From Alkalihalophilus pseudofirmus (GTDB taxonomy: Bacteria; Bacillota; Bacilli; Bacillales; Bacillaceae_D), in assembly GCF_029094545.1 (NCBI RefSeq), contig NZ_CP117835.1, positions 2,336,001 to 2,400,000 on the forward strand: 64,000 nt of DNA, written 5' to 3'. The notes beneath the pieces are model-generated. The model had not been told where the DNA came from, made no database searches, and saw nothing but the letters and a program-made list of their open reading frames with translations. Positions 15,907 through 24,425 of this stretch are shown here, piece by piece. The position numbers were made by a program, and so were the translations under genes. The stretch's first letter is position 1. Every line of letters begins with the position of its first letter.

Positions 15907-17365
15907 TTACGACTCTTTTTGGTTCTTGAGTCTCAATATTCTTTTTAAATTGACGGCGAATATGGTGGTGGCCGCTTGTATTTGCATACCAAATAGACCC
16001 GAGTAATTCGCTTTTTTATACCCGTGCCGGTTTTTTAATTCGCTGTTCTTCGCTTCTATTTTATACCGAGACTTTGATAGTTCTTTGAATCTCTCTGTTT
16101 CTTGAAACGCTTCTTGCTCGGTGTGTTCAGTTGATTTAACTGTTACGTAGTACGACTTTGTTTTAGCCCCTTCTTTGTAACATCCCTCTTTCAGAGGGCA
16201 AACCTTACATTTTTCTACGTCGAAGAAATAACGGTATCTAGGATTTTTATTGTGCTTGGTACAGCCATCATATTTCTTTTGAATGGCTAGGTGTCCTGCC
16301 TTACACATATATGTACCAGCATCTTTATTAAACTCAAACTCATCATTCTTACGTGATCCATTAGTAACTAGAGGGTGAAGTTTTGAGACAAGCTCCATTT
16401 TGTGTTCGTTTGTGAAACGGATATTTTCTCTTTCGGAGTAAGCTGTATCAGCGATAATGGTATCTACGTTTACACCTGCATTTTTTGTTTTGTCCACGAG
16501 TTCTCTTAGGTATTTCCCGTCATTTTTTCACCTGATGTAATGACCGCAGCGGTAATAATTCGTTCTTCATTTGTCATGGCAAGGTGAGATTTATATCCAA
16601 AGAAAGAAGTGTCTTGAGATTTAAATCCTGTTCGTGCGTCAGGGTCCTCCGATTGAATCATGTTTTCTTCATAATCCTCGACAACTTCTTTTAAGACATT
16701 AAGCCTTTCTTTCACAGCGGGTACTTCGACACTTTTTGAGCTTTCTACAGTAGAGATGACCTGTCGGCAGTACTCTAATTCCTCTTGAAGGTCATTAGAT
16801 GTAGGTTTGTCAGGGAACTTCCCTTGCATCGACTCATCTACACGATAGACTGCTTTCCGAACATTTTTAGACTTTTCTTGTAGAAATTCTTTCGGTGATT
16901 TTTATTAAAACAAGCTCTCGTATGAGTCGCATCAAGGATAATAGTGGGGTCTTTAAGGATATTATGTTCTATAGCGATCTCAACGCTCTTCCCAACCAGC
17001 ATATCTAATAAACCCTCATCTGGAAGACGGAGTTTACGGAATTTCGTTAGGGAACTGGGGTCAATGACACCAGCTTCTGGAGCCAAGTCTAAAAAGAATT
17101 TAAATGACATGTCGTACTTGGAGCGTTCCACTACATCAACATCTGACAAATCAAAAATAGTCTTTAATAAAAGGTATTTAAACATGCGGATCGGAGAGAT
17201 CGCATTACGACCATTCGTCAAACAATACTTGTCTTGGAGTTCGTCCATAATGAAAGAAAAATCCACGAGTTCATTCATTTGACGAAGCATATTGTCTTTA
17301 GGTACCACGAGATCATAGAGTCCCATATATGGGCTAAGAGGGATCGAGTCTTGTCCTTTAATCAT
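15907..17365 (-). pseudogene. IS1182-family transposase, two frameshifts
   Basis: Three collinear segments on the same strand. 16838-17365 has the DUF772-type N-terminus (SPIRMFKYLLLKTIFDLSD, LDATHTRACFN); 16506-16829 has the middle with TGFKSQDTSFFGYKSHLA; 15907-16497 has the DDE C-terminus (ADTAYSERENI, Cys-rich KCKVCPLKEGCY, HGYKKANYSGL). The first break is in a T5 run at 16899-16903, where T6 restores SPKEFLQEKSKNVRKAVYRV. The second is in a T6 run at 16523-16528, where T7 restores DGKYLRELVDKTKN. Each is a single missing base, so the enzyme would be ~485 residues when whole. Confidence 0.88.
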
Positions 17366-17412
17366 TTCAACATCACCTATACCGTTATTAGTACCTTAAT
17401 TATATAGGAAAA

Positions 17413-17452
17413 AGAGAGTGGTTGGGCGAATAAATTCGGCCAACCACTCTCT
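17413..17452. repeat. hairpin upstream of the IS1182 transposase
   Basis: A 13-bp stem AGAGAGTGGTTGG (17413-17425) with its complement at 17440-17452, between the element's right end and the transposase start. Such hairpins near IS ends typically prevent readthrough transcription from activating the transposase. Confidence 0.75.
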
Positions 17453-17512
17453 AAAAAACAAAAGAACTTTTTCAGTGGCCTCGCCTAGAGCAGGAGTGAG
17501 ATCCCACAGGGC

Positions 17513-17517
17513 TTAGC
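17513..17517. repeat. target duplication of the IS150-like element
   Basis: TTAGC here and again at 18960-18964, directly outside the terminal TGTACTG and TGCA ends. Confidence 0.75.
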
Positions 17518-17573
17518 TGTACTGCACCCCTATTGTTGGACACCTCAATCAACAATAGGAGGTGCCTTCATCA

Positions 17574-18092
17574 ATGACCACGTTCACCAAGGAATATAAA
17601 CTTCAAGCGGCTAAACGTTATCTAAATGAAATCATCAGTTATCGAGAACTTGCAAATCAAGTGGGCGTAGATGATTCGACGCTGCGATATTGGGTGATGT
17701 TAGTTCGCTATCATGGGGATCAAGCTTTTACCTTTCCCTATACAAACTATTCAGCTGCCTTTAAACTGAAAGTAATTCAATTTATGACCGAAGAGAATTA
17801 CTCCATTCGAGAGGCATCAGCCATTTTTCATATTCCCGTTCCATGTATGCTTCGCAGATGGAAGAAAAAGTGGGAAACAGCTGGAGAAGATGCCCTTGAA
17901 CCAAGAGAAAAGGGCTTTCTACAATGACTTCTAATCAGAATAAAAACAAGGGCAACAGCGACTCTTCAACCCAATCGATAGAAGGAGATGAAAAGAGAAC
18001 TGGAACACCTGCGTATGGAGAATGCGTATTTAAAAAAGCTGAAAGCCTTAGTTCAGGAAAAACAATCACCAACAAAATCAAAGCGAAAGTAG
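17574..18092 (+). pseudogene. IS150-group OrfA (helix-turn-helix protein), frameshifted
   Basis: The ATG at 17574 has GGAGGTG 9 bases upstream. Two HTH units are visible: YRELANQVGVDDSTLRYWV and YSIREASAIFHIPVPCMLRRW. The frame is lost near 17910 (the ORF stops at 17927) and returns at about 17985. There one extra G in GAAGGAGATG restores EMKRELEHLRMENAYLKKLK, the leucine-zipper tail expected for OrfA, ending at TAG 18090-18092. OrfA normally binds the element ends. Confidence 0.8.
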
Positions 18093-18929
18093 TATATGAA
18101 CTAAGGAACGAATTCCCGGTGATTCGAATGTTAAAGATAGCCAAGATGCCTAGAAGCACTTACTATAACCTTGTAAAAAATGGAGCGAACCAGATCCTGA
18201 TCGAAAATGGAAAAGAAGAATTGCATTCATTTACCATAAGCACTTTGGTCGATATGGCTATCGTCGTATTACAGACCTCCTTCAGGAAAAGGGATATGCG
18301 ATTAACAAAAAGAAAGTGCTTCGAATGATGAGAGACCTAGGGCTTAAATGCCTTGTACGAATGAAAAATACAAATCATATAAAGGAGAAGTTGGAAAAGC
18401 AGCTCCAAACATCCTAAACCGTAACTTTAGAGCCGAGAAGCCTAATCAAAAGTGGGTGACAGACATTACGGAATTTAAATTGTTTGGACAGAAGCTCTAT
18501 CTGTCTCCACTATTTGACCTGTTTAACGGCGAACTGATAACCTATACGCTCCAATCAAGACCAACGTATGATTTGGTCGATACGATGTTGGACCAAGGGT
18601 TAAAGCACCTAAATAAAGGCGATGATCTCTTGATTCATTCTGATCAAGGTTGGCACTATCGAATGGCCCCTTACGTAAGGAAACTGAAAGAACATAACAT
18701 CACACAAAGTATGTCTCGAAAAGGCAACTGTCACGATAATTCTGTCATGGAAAACTTTTTTGGAATCCTGAAATCGGAGTTCCTTTATTTAAACGAATTT
18801 GATAGTATTGAACACTTCAAAGAAGAGTTAGAACAATACATCTATTACTACAACCATGTGAGAATTAAATCAAGATTGAACCGGAAAAGTCCAGTAGCTT
18901 ATCGACTCAGTACCCAAAAAGCTGCTTAA
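18086..18929 (+). pseudogene. IS150-group OrfB (DDE transposase), frameshifted
   Basis: The start is approximate, in the -1 frame as is usual for IS3 OrfB. The N-terminal part VVYELRNEFPVIRMLKIAKMPRSTYY breaks in an A6 run (18175-18180). The next piece, EPDPDRKWKRRIAFIYHKHF to MMRDLGLKCLVRMK, breaks in an A5 run (18364-18368). The last piece (from 18348) carries the catalytic DDE domain: WVTDITEF, HSDQGWHY and SRKGNCHDNSVMENFFG. All three acidic residues are present. One A restored in each run gives a normal ~280-residue OrfB. Confidence 0.82.
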
Positions 18930-19098
18930 AAAAGTGTCCAACTTTATGGGTCCAGTGCATTAGCCCGAGGAAGCTCACTGGCTCCCCACGAAAAGCGAGG
19001 CATATTTCAGGAGCGGTATCCACCGCCGCATCTGCAATAATTGAATTCAATACCCCCCAAAGACTTCATTATACCGCCCTATTTACTTGGTTTATTTC

Positions 19099-19127
19099 TT
19101 TCCAGGCGGTACGCTTATTGGTATACT
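19099..19127 (+). promoter_or_regulatory. candidate sigma-A promoter
   Basis: TTTCCA (19099-19104), 17 bases, TATACT (19122-19127), 42 bases before the ATG of the DUF4395-like gene. Confidence 0.55.
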
Positions 19128-19169
19128 TAAATTAGTCACCATGCTAATTGAATTTTTGGAGGTTTTATA

Positions 19170-19586
19170 ATGAGTATCCCGAAACCACTTGTACAAGTTA
19201 ACCAAGTGTTTCTTATCGTATTTGTACTATTAAGCTGGTTAATAAGCCCGCTTTTATTCGTCATCCCTTTAATTGTTGGAATCATCGCACTTGCATTCAG
19301 GCGCAACATTATCATGCGAGCATTCACACCTTTCTTAAAAAGGCCGGCTCAAGAATACGTACAAGAAGATGCAGCTCAGCAGCGATTTAATCAGTGGATT
19401 GCGACGATTTGTTTAGCTGTGGCCTTTATCAGCTATAGCTTTGGCTTTGAAATCATCATGTACATCATGTCTGGTATGATTGTTCTAGCTGCTGCTCTTG
19501 CTCTTTCCGGCTACTGTATTGGCTGTACGATCCGCTATCGTTATATGATGTGGAAATATAATAAAAAGAATAGTCATAGCAGCTGA
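19170..19586 (+). CDS. DUF4395-like membrane protein
   Basis: 138 residues. Starts MSIPKPLVQVNQVFL, the usual beginning of DUF4395 proteins, with four hydrophobic segments (about 11-28, 30-45, 70-90, 92-115) and a CIGC pair near residue 112. The ATG follows TTTTTGGAGG with ideal spacing. It is an integral membrane protein of unknown function; in other genomes members often neighbour thiol-redox proteins, but no such gene is adjacent here. Flanked by a promoter and a terminator, so it is monocistronic. Confidence 0.82.
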   Translation: MSIPKPLVQVNQVFLIVFVLLSWLISPLLFVIPLIVGIIALAFRRNIIMRAFTPFLKRPAQEYVQEDAAQQRFNQWIATICLAVAFISYSFGFEIIMYIMSGMIVLAAALALSGYCIGCTIRYRYMMWKYNKKNSHSS

Positions 19587-19593
19587 TAACGAC

Positions 19594-19631
19594 AACAGAG
19601 CCTCATCTATTAGTTAGATGAGGCTCTGTTT
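19594..19631. terminator. strong bidirectional terminator
   Basis: A perfect 16-bp stem beginning AACAGAGCCTCATCTA (19594-19609), 5-base loop, partner 19615-19630; between convergent gene ends at 19586 and 19633. Confidence 0.92.
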
Positions 19632-19632
19632 A

Positions 19633-20220
19633 TTATCTAGATACATAAGGATTACCCGTTTCCCAAAAACGCCAAGGATAGTCTTTCGCTTCCCCGCTGT
19701 TATCAATTCCAATTCGAGGACCCATCGAGATTTGACTCACTTCTTTTCCTTCCGCAATATATAGCGGCGGTTGAAAGAATGGCTTGCCGTAATCTGCTTT
19801 GGTAATATTGAGCGCCTTGGTTAATTTTCCAGGGCCGCTCGTCAAATCTTTGTCCCGTTTCGCTTTCTCTCGCCTTTTGTACATAAGATCAATCCCGCTA
19901 ACTGGCTCTAAAGCCCTGATCAGTACACCTTCCGGCCGATCGACTCCACCACTTACGACATTAATTAAGCAATGAGTATGCATCACATGGGCATAACAGT
20001 GTCCGTTTTCACCAAACATTACTTCTGTTCGCTTTGTCCTCAAATTTTGATAACTATGTGCCGCTTGATCATCCGGCCCTCGGTAAGCTTCCGTTTCAAC
20101 AATATAGCCTGAACAGATTCCTTCACTTGTTTCGTGTACCAACTGTTTACCTAAAAGCGATTTAGCTAAGTCGAGTGTCGGTTGATCATAAAAAGCGCGC
20201 GGTAAAATGGTGTGAGGCAT
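19633..20220 (-). CDS. aag: 3-methyladenine DNA glycosylase (Aag/YxlJ type)
   Basis: 195 residues, the full family length. Removes alkylated or deaminated purines (3-methyladenine, hypoxanthine) in base excision repair. Contains the catalytic Glu in GYIVETEAYRG, the HSYQNLRTKRTEVMF segment, a VMHTHCLINVV strand as in the B. subtilis enzyme rather than the YIYGM of mammalian AAG, and the DNA-binding tail TSGPGKLTKAL and GPRIGIDNSGEAKDYPWRF. The ATG follows AGGAGGTGAGAGG. It is preceded upstream by the terminator of the MDR gene, so it is probably its own unit. Confidence 0.94.
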   Translation of the reverse strand: MPHTILPRAFYDQPTLDLAKSLLGKQLVHETSEGICSGYIVETEAYRGPDDQAAHSYQNLRTKRTEVMFGENGHCYAHVMHTHCLINVVSGGVDRPEGVLIRALEPVSGIDLMYKRREKAKRDKDLTSGPGKLTKALNITKADYGKPFFQPPLYIAEGKEVSQISMGPRIGIDNSGEAKDYPWRFWETGNPYVSR

Positions 20221-20245
20221 CCTCTCACCTCCTTAGATCTTAAAA

Positions 20246-20274
20246 GCCTAAGCCTGAATAAAACAGACTTAGGC
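20246..20274 (-). terminator. terminator of the MDR oxidoreductase gene
   Basis: 11-bp stem with one mismatch (GCCTAAGCCTG / CAGACTTAGGC), followed leftward by TTTTA. Confidence 0.8.
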
Positions 20275-20280
20275 AAAGGA

Positions 20281-21270
20281 TTACTTCAACTTTACAATTG
20301 TTCTGCCTCGTACCTCACCTTTTAAAATGCTTGATAACGTATCAGGCAGCTCATCTAGAGTGATCTCATTAACAATGCCTGCTGTTAAATGATTTGGCTT
20401 GTAGTCAGATGCAAGTCTGTCCCAAATCTTCTTGCGTACATCCATTGGACAGAAAACTGAATCGACACCGAGCCAGTTAATCCCTCTTAAGATAAACGGG
20501 AAGACGGTCGTCTCTACTTTATTACCGCCAGTCAGTCCGCTTGTAGCTACAGAGCCCCCGTATTTCAGCGTACTTAGAATATGTTCAAGAGTTCTTCCTC
20601 CGACTGGGTCAACTGCTGCGGCATACACTTCCTTCCGAAGCGGCTTCCTGTCTTCTGGTGTTAAATCTTCTCTATTTAAGATTTCAACAGCACCTAGCTC
20701 ACGTAAGTAGCCATGCTCACTTTCTTTCCCAGTACTAGCATGCACTTCATAGCCATTCTTTGTTAAAATATCAACGGCTACACTGCCGACACCGCCTGTA
20801 GCACCTGTCACAAGGACTGGCCCAGCTTCAGGCGTGATACCTTGATCTTCAAGCTTTTGGACAGATAAAGCTGCCGTGAATCCAGCTGTACCAAGCACCA
20901 TTGCTTCTTTTAGTGATAAACCGTCAGGCAAAGGAACAACCCAATCAGCTGGCACCCTAGCAATTTCACTAAAGCCGCCATGATGAGACACGCCTATTTC
21001 ATAACTAGTGGCTATGACCTCATCCCCCTCTTTAAAACGGTCATCTTTTGATTCGATGACAGTACCTGATAGATCAATCCCTGGAATTAACGGATAGTTC
21101 CGGATAATCTGTTTTGGTAAAGTAGCTAGTCCGTCTTTATAGTTTACACTTGAATAAGCGACTTCAATCGTCACTTCTCCTTCACCTAAAAATTCTTCCG
21201 TTACCTGCTTGCGCTCAAGCTTTGTTTTTCCGTCTTCAAGATCAATCACAAACGCATCAAATGTACGCAT
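20281..21270 (-). CDS. zinc-free MDR oxidoreductase, YhdH/YhfP (acrylyl-CoA reductase) family
   Basis: 329 residues. The GroES-like N-terminus contains YSSVNYKDGLA and IPGIDLSGTV; the Rossmann part contains GTAGFTAALSV and VTGATGGVGSVAVDIL, which bind NADPH. The zinc-binding His/Cys set of classical alcohol dehydrogenases is absent. Members reduce acrylyl-CoA or small quinone-like substrates; the physiological substrate in Bacillaceae is not certain. An AAGGTGG-like ribosome site precedes the ATG. Confidence 0.9.
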   Translation of the reverse strand: MRTFDAFVIDLEDGKTKLERKQVTEEFLGEGEVTIEVAYSSVNYKDGLATLPKQIIRNYPLIPGIDLSGTVIESKDDRFKEGDEVIATSYEIGVSHHGGFSEIARVPADWVVPLPDGLSLKEAMVLGTAGFTAALSVQKLEDQGITPEAGPVLVTGATGGVGSVAVDILTKNGYEVHASTGKESEHGYLRELGAVEILNREDLTPEDRKPLRKEVYAAAVDPVGGRTLEHILSTLKYGGSVATSGLTGGNKVETTVFPFILRGINWLGVDSVFCPMDVRKKIWDRLASDYKPNHLTAGIVNEITLDELPDTLSSILKGEVRGRTIVKLK

Positions 21271-21359
21271 AGCTTATTCCACCTTTCGATTGTATACACT
21301 AGATTATGTACTAACTTTTTATATTCACTTTATAAAGTAACATGTTACAGGGCTCTCTT

Positions 21360-22172
21360 CTATTCATCCGCATCCATAAATTTAGCAAGCTCGACGATCA
21401 TGGCACCCATTCTCTCTCTTTCGGGCACAATGACTCTTGTCACTTGGGCATTAGTTAACGCTTCAGCTGTCACTTTACCAACTGCAACTGCTAAGACTTT
21501 TTTATTGAATTGATTGAGCAGCGTCTCTTCTTTCTTGATAGATTCCGCATACTGAAACAATGCTCTCACTTGCAGAAATGTAGTAAAGCAGACCGCATCA
21601 ACTTTTCCTTCAACTACTTCTTCATAAAGTGTTTTAACTTCTTCTTCATCAGGAGCAATATGACGATATGGCAAGACTTCAACAACTTCTGCTTCCTCGT
21701 TTTCAAAAAATGTACGAAGGTTTGGAGAAGGGATACCATGAAGCTGCACCGCTACTTTACTACCTTTAAATGAAGTAGATTCCATTGCGTGGATCAGTCC
21801 ATTTGTCGTTCCATCCTCGTCACTAATATCTGCTGTTAACCCAAGCTTTTTTAATGCATTTTTCGTTTTGTAGCCTCTTGCTGCAATCTTCGCATGAGCT
21901 AATCGCTCGATTAATTCATCTTTCAAACCAATCTCTTCAGCTAACTCAACGAGCTTCTCTGTCCCTATACCCGTTGTAAGGACAAACCAATCTACTCCTT
22001 GATCAATCATTTCTTTTAATTCTGAAACAATTTCCTCTTTCGCAACATACACCGTTCCTTGCATCGGCCGCACGATCACATTCCCGCCCTGTTTTTCAAT
22101 CAGCGTGCTCATCTCCTCGACTTTACGCGACGCTGTCAATGCAATTGTTTTACCTGCTAATGGTTTCCCCAT
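21360..22172 (-). CDS. uroporphyrinogen-III synthase-like protein (HemD family)
   Basis: 270 residues from the ATG at 22172, 9 bases after GGAGG. HemD folds as two similar alpha/beta domains; here GKTIALTASRKVEEMSTLIEKQGG and VDWFVLTTGIGTEKL form the first and VDAVCFTTFLQVRALF the second. HemD closes hydroxymethylbilane to uroporphyrinogen III for heme, siroheme and B12. It stands apart from any hem, nas or cob gene, so it may be a second copy serving siroheme or have drifted in role. Confidence 0.82.
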   Translation of the reverse strand: MGKPLAGKTIALTASRKVEEMSTLIEKQGGNVIVRPMQGTVYVAKEEIVSELKEMIDQGVDWFVLTTGIGTEKLVELAEEIGLKDELIERLAHAKIAARGYKTKNALKKLGLTADISDEDGTTNGLIHAMESTSFKGSKVAVQLHGIPSPNLRTFFENEEAEVVEVLPYRHIAPDEEEVKTLYEEVVEGKVDAVCFTTFLQVRALFQYAESIKKEETLLNQFNKKVLAVAVGKVTAEALTNAQVTRVIVPERERMGAMIVELAKFMDADE

Positions 22173-22380
22173 GTCATCATCCTCCAACTAATAAAATCCG
22201 TGTCATCTCCTAGTAAACATATCTATATCGTAGACAAATAGAGGGATTTTGTAAAGATAGTCAGAATTATATAACGATTACTGTTCCTATAAAGCTTCTC
22301 CATTTTTGTGTGCATTTCCTTGTGATACAATCATAACTATGGTGGATAATGGTAAACCTAATAAAAAAGGAGTGATCGTA

Positions 22381-24168
22381 TTGAGCACATATTCTTCTCG
22401 CAAAGAGGTACCAGAACACGAAAAATGGGATGTTTCCGATATTTACTCTTCTTTAGATGAATGGAGAGAAGATGTAGCAGCCATTGAAGAAATGACAGTA
22501 AAGCTTAAAGAGTTTGATGGAAAGATTGAGGATGGACATTCCTTGTACGATTTTTTATCAATGCAGGAAAAACTAAGCTTTCATTTATCTAAAGTGGTCG
22601 TCTATGCCAGACTTCAAGTAGATGTTGATACTCGCGATAAGAAGGCTGAATCCTTACTTGATGAAGCGACTCAACTAAGTGTAAAAGCAAGTACTGCAGT
22701 CTCTTTTTTCAGACCTTTCATCTTAAGTCTTGATAAGTCCACCCTTCAAGAATACATATCAGAAGTAGAAGGGCTGACTTATTTTGAAGACGATTTAATG
22801 GATCTGTATCGCTATAAGCCCCATGTCTTAAGTAAAGAAAAAGAAGAGGTGTTAACTCAGCTCGGCGAAGCCCTGTCCTCTCCTAGTAAAACCTTTGGCA
22901 TGATTAATAATGCAGATATTAAATTCGGTCTAGTGACAAAAGATGATGGCGAGAAAGTAGAATTAACGCGCGGCATGTATGAAAAACTGCTTAAAAACGA
23001 AGACCGCAACAAGCGAAAAGAAGCGTATCATGCGTATTACAAGCCTTATGTGGAGCTGAATAATACAATTGCTTCAACCCTGTCATCAGCCATTAAAACA
23101 AATGTCACCGTCTCTAAAATGAAGAATTATCCGTCAGCACTTGAAAAATCACTGTTTGCCGATCAAGTTCCAAAAGAAGTGTATGATAAGCTGATTGAAG
23201 CAACGAAAAATCACCTTGCGCCTTACCACCGCTATCAAAAGATTAGAAAAGAAATGCTCGGTGTGGATGAACTCCGTCAGTACGATTTATCCATTCCGCT
23301 AGTTAAAGGTGTAGATAAGGATATACCTTACGATGAAGCATATGATTTAATGCTTAAAGCCTTGGCTCCGCTTGGCGAGGAGTATGTAGAGACTTTAGCT
23401 GAATTTAAAGACAAACGCTACATTGATGTCCGTGAAACGCCAGGCAAACGTTCAGGCGCTTATAATATGGGGCTGTATGGGGTTCACCCATTCGTACTCC
23501 TTAACCATCAAGATAATTTAAACAGCTTATTTACACTCGCCCATGAAATGGGTCACGCAATGCACAGCTACCTGTCAGCGAAGCATCAGCCGCAAATCAC
23601 AGCCGGCTATACGATCTTCGTCGCCGAAGTTGCATCAACAGTAAATGAAGTGTTACTCATTCATTACTTACTCAACCAATCGACAGACGATAAAACAAGA
23701 AAATATTTAGTGAATGATTTTATTGACAAGTTTAAAGGCACGTTCTTCACTCAAGTAATGTTTGCGAACTTCGAAAAGGATACTCACGAGTTAGCAGAAG
23801 CCGGCAAGCCGCTTACTGCTGAGGTGTTTAATGAGGTATATGAGCAGTTGTTCCGTGAATACAACGGACCTGATATGGTATTTGATGAGGAAGTAAAATA
23901 CGGATGGTCTAGAATTCCGCATTTCTACCGCCCATTCTACGTGTATAAGTACGCTACAGGATTCGCAGCGGCTATTCAACTAGCCAACGGTCTCTTAGAA
24001 AATAAAGAAGGTGCAAAAGAAGCGTACCTTGAATTCCTGCAAAGCGGAAGTTCTGATTATCCGCTTGAGCTGCTTAAAAAGGCCGGTGTAGATTTAACGA
24101 CATCTGAGCCAATCGAGAAAGCCTTAGCATTCTTTACGGAGTTAGTCGATGAATTTGAAGGAAAATAG
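22381..24168 (+). CDS. pepF: oligoendopeptidase F
   Basis: 595 residues from the TTG at 22381, with AAAAAAGGAG upstream; longer starts lack a ribosome site. M3-family zinc peptidase with LAHEMGHAMHS (HExxH, first His about residue 388) and the third ligand in FVAEVASTVNE. It degrades short peptides of roughly 7-17 residues in the cytosol; there is no signal peptide. A strong terminator follows. A spacer of ~190 bases separates it from the divergent HemD-like gene. Confidence 0.95.
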   Translation: MSTYSSRKEVPEHEKWDVSDIYSSLDEWREDVAAIEEMTVKLKEFDGKIEDGHSLYDFLSMQEKLSFHLSKVVVYARLQVDVDTRDKKAESLLDEATQLSVKASTAVSFFRPFILSLDKSTLQEYISEVEGLTYFEDDLMDLYRYKPHVLSKEKEEVLTQLGEALSSPSKTFGMINNADIKFGLVTKDDGEKVELTRGMYEKLLKNEDRNKRKEAYHAYYKPYVELNNTIASTLSSAIKTNVTVSKMKNYPSALEKSLFADQVPKEVYDKLIEATKNHLAPYHRYQKIRKEMLGVDELRQYDLSIPLVKGVDKDIPYDEAYDLMLKALAPLGEEYVETLAEFKDKRYIDVRETPGKRSGAYNMGLYGVHPFVLLNHQDNLNSLFTLAHEMGHAMHSYLSAKHQPQITAGYTIFVAEVASTVNEVLLIHYLLNQSTDDKTRKYLVNDFIDKFKGTFFTQVMFANFEKDTHELAEAGKPLTAEVFNEVYEQLFREYNGPDMVFDEEVKYGWSRIPHFYRPFYVYKYATGFAAAIQLANGLLENKEGAKEAYLEFLQSGSSDYPLELLKKAGVDLTTSEPIEKALAFFTELVDEFEGK

Positions 24169-24203
24169 AAAAAGGTTTGCCCGATTTGGGCAAACCTTTT
24201 TTT
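24169..24203 (+). terminator. pepF terminator
   Basis: 14-bp perfect stem (AAAAAGGTTTGCCC and its complement ending TTTTT), 5-base loop, T7 tail. Confidence 0.93.
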
Positions 24204-24206
24204 GGT

Positions 24207-24365
24207 GAGACACGCATAGTTTAGATTGACGCAATTATGTGGTGAAGCGGCGCAATATGAACATGAACAGACGCAATCAGACGCTGCATGGACGCATTTC
24301 CTCTGAACCAGCGCATATAGCAGCCGGAGCGACGCATTTACCGACCGAACTGACGCTATATTGCC
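24207..24365. repeat. degenerate ~21-bp periodic array with GACGCA core
   Basis: GACGCA-like cores occur at 24228, 24249 (GGCGCA), 24270, 24291, 24310 (AGCGCA), 24331 and 24352 (GACGCT), that is, at steps of 21, 21, 21, 19, 21 and 21 bases, each followed by A/T-rich bases. The rest of each unit is not conserved. No ORF runs through it. A similar array in the opposite orientation is at 40411-40560. Confidence 0.75.
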
Positions 24366-24425
24366 TTAAATCCGCTCAATAAAGCTCCACAATGAAGCAA
24401 TCTCTATACCACACTGCACCTCATA

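Larger units (their letters stand above)
15790..17482. mobile_element. IS1182-family insertion sequence (1693 bp), transposase degenerate
   Basis: Ends are inverted repeats: GAGGCCACTGATAAAC at the left and, read inward from the right, GAGGCCACTGAAAAAG. An 8-bp direct repeat GCCTAGAG flanks both ends. A single leftward transposase gene with two frameshifts fills the interior, with a strong hairpin at each side. Size and end sequence suit IS1182. The intact ends and duplication suggest recent insertion, yet the gene is broken. Confidence 0.88.
17518..18959. mobile_element. IS3-family (IS150-group) insertion sequence (1442 bp), degenerate
   Basis: The left end TGTACTGCACCCC matches IS150-type termini; the right end read inward is TGCACTGGACCC, and both continue to a shared GTTGGACAC. 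A TTAGC direct repeat flanks the element. Two overlapping rightward genes, orfA and orfB, are both damaged. It sits in the same dispersed repeat as the IS1182-like element. Confidence 0.88.
15751..19020 (-). repeat. dispersed repeat, copy B, split in three by two insertion sequences
   Basis: The pieces 15751-15789, 17491-17517 and 18965-19020 join, after removing both insertions and one copy of each duplication, into a continuous element. Read leftward it contains TCGCTTTTCGTGGGGAGCC, GAGCTTCCTCG and CCCTGTGGGATCTCAC, clearly related to copies A and C. Both insertions therefore landed in the same non-coding repeat. Confidence 0.8.

Noticed and set aside
17924-18328. A 134-residue frame within the IS150-like element as a separate gene
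   Set aside because: It is a mixture of shifted OrfA and OrfB segments; the conserved residues lie in other frames.
24207-24365. CRISPR array
   Set aside because: The units are 21 bases with only a 6-base core, there are no true spacers and no cas genes are in the window.
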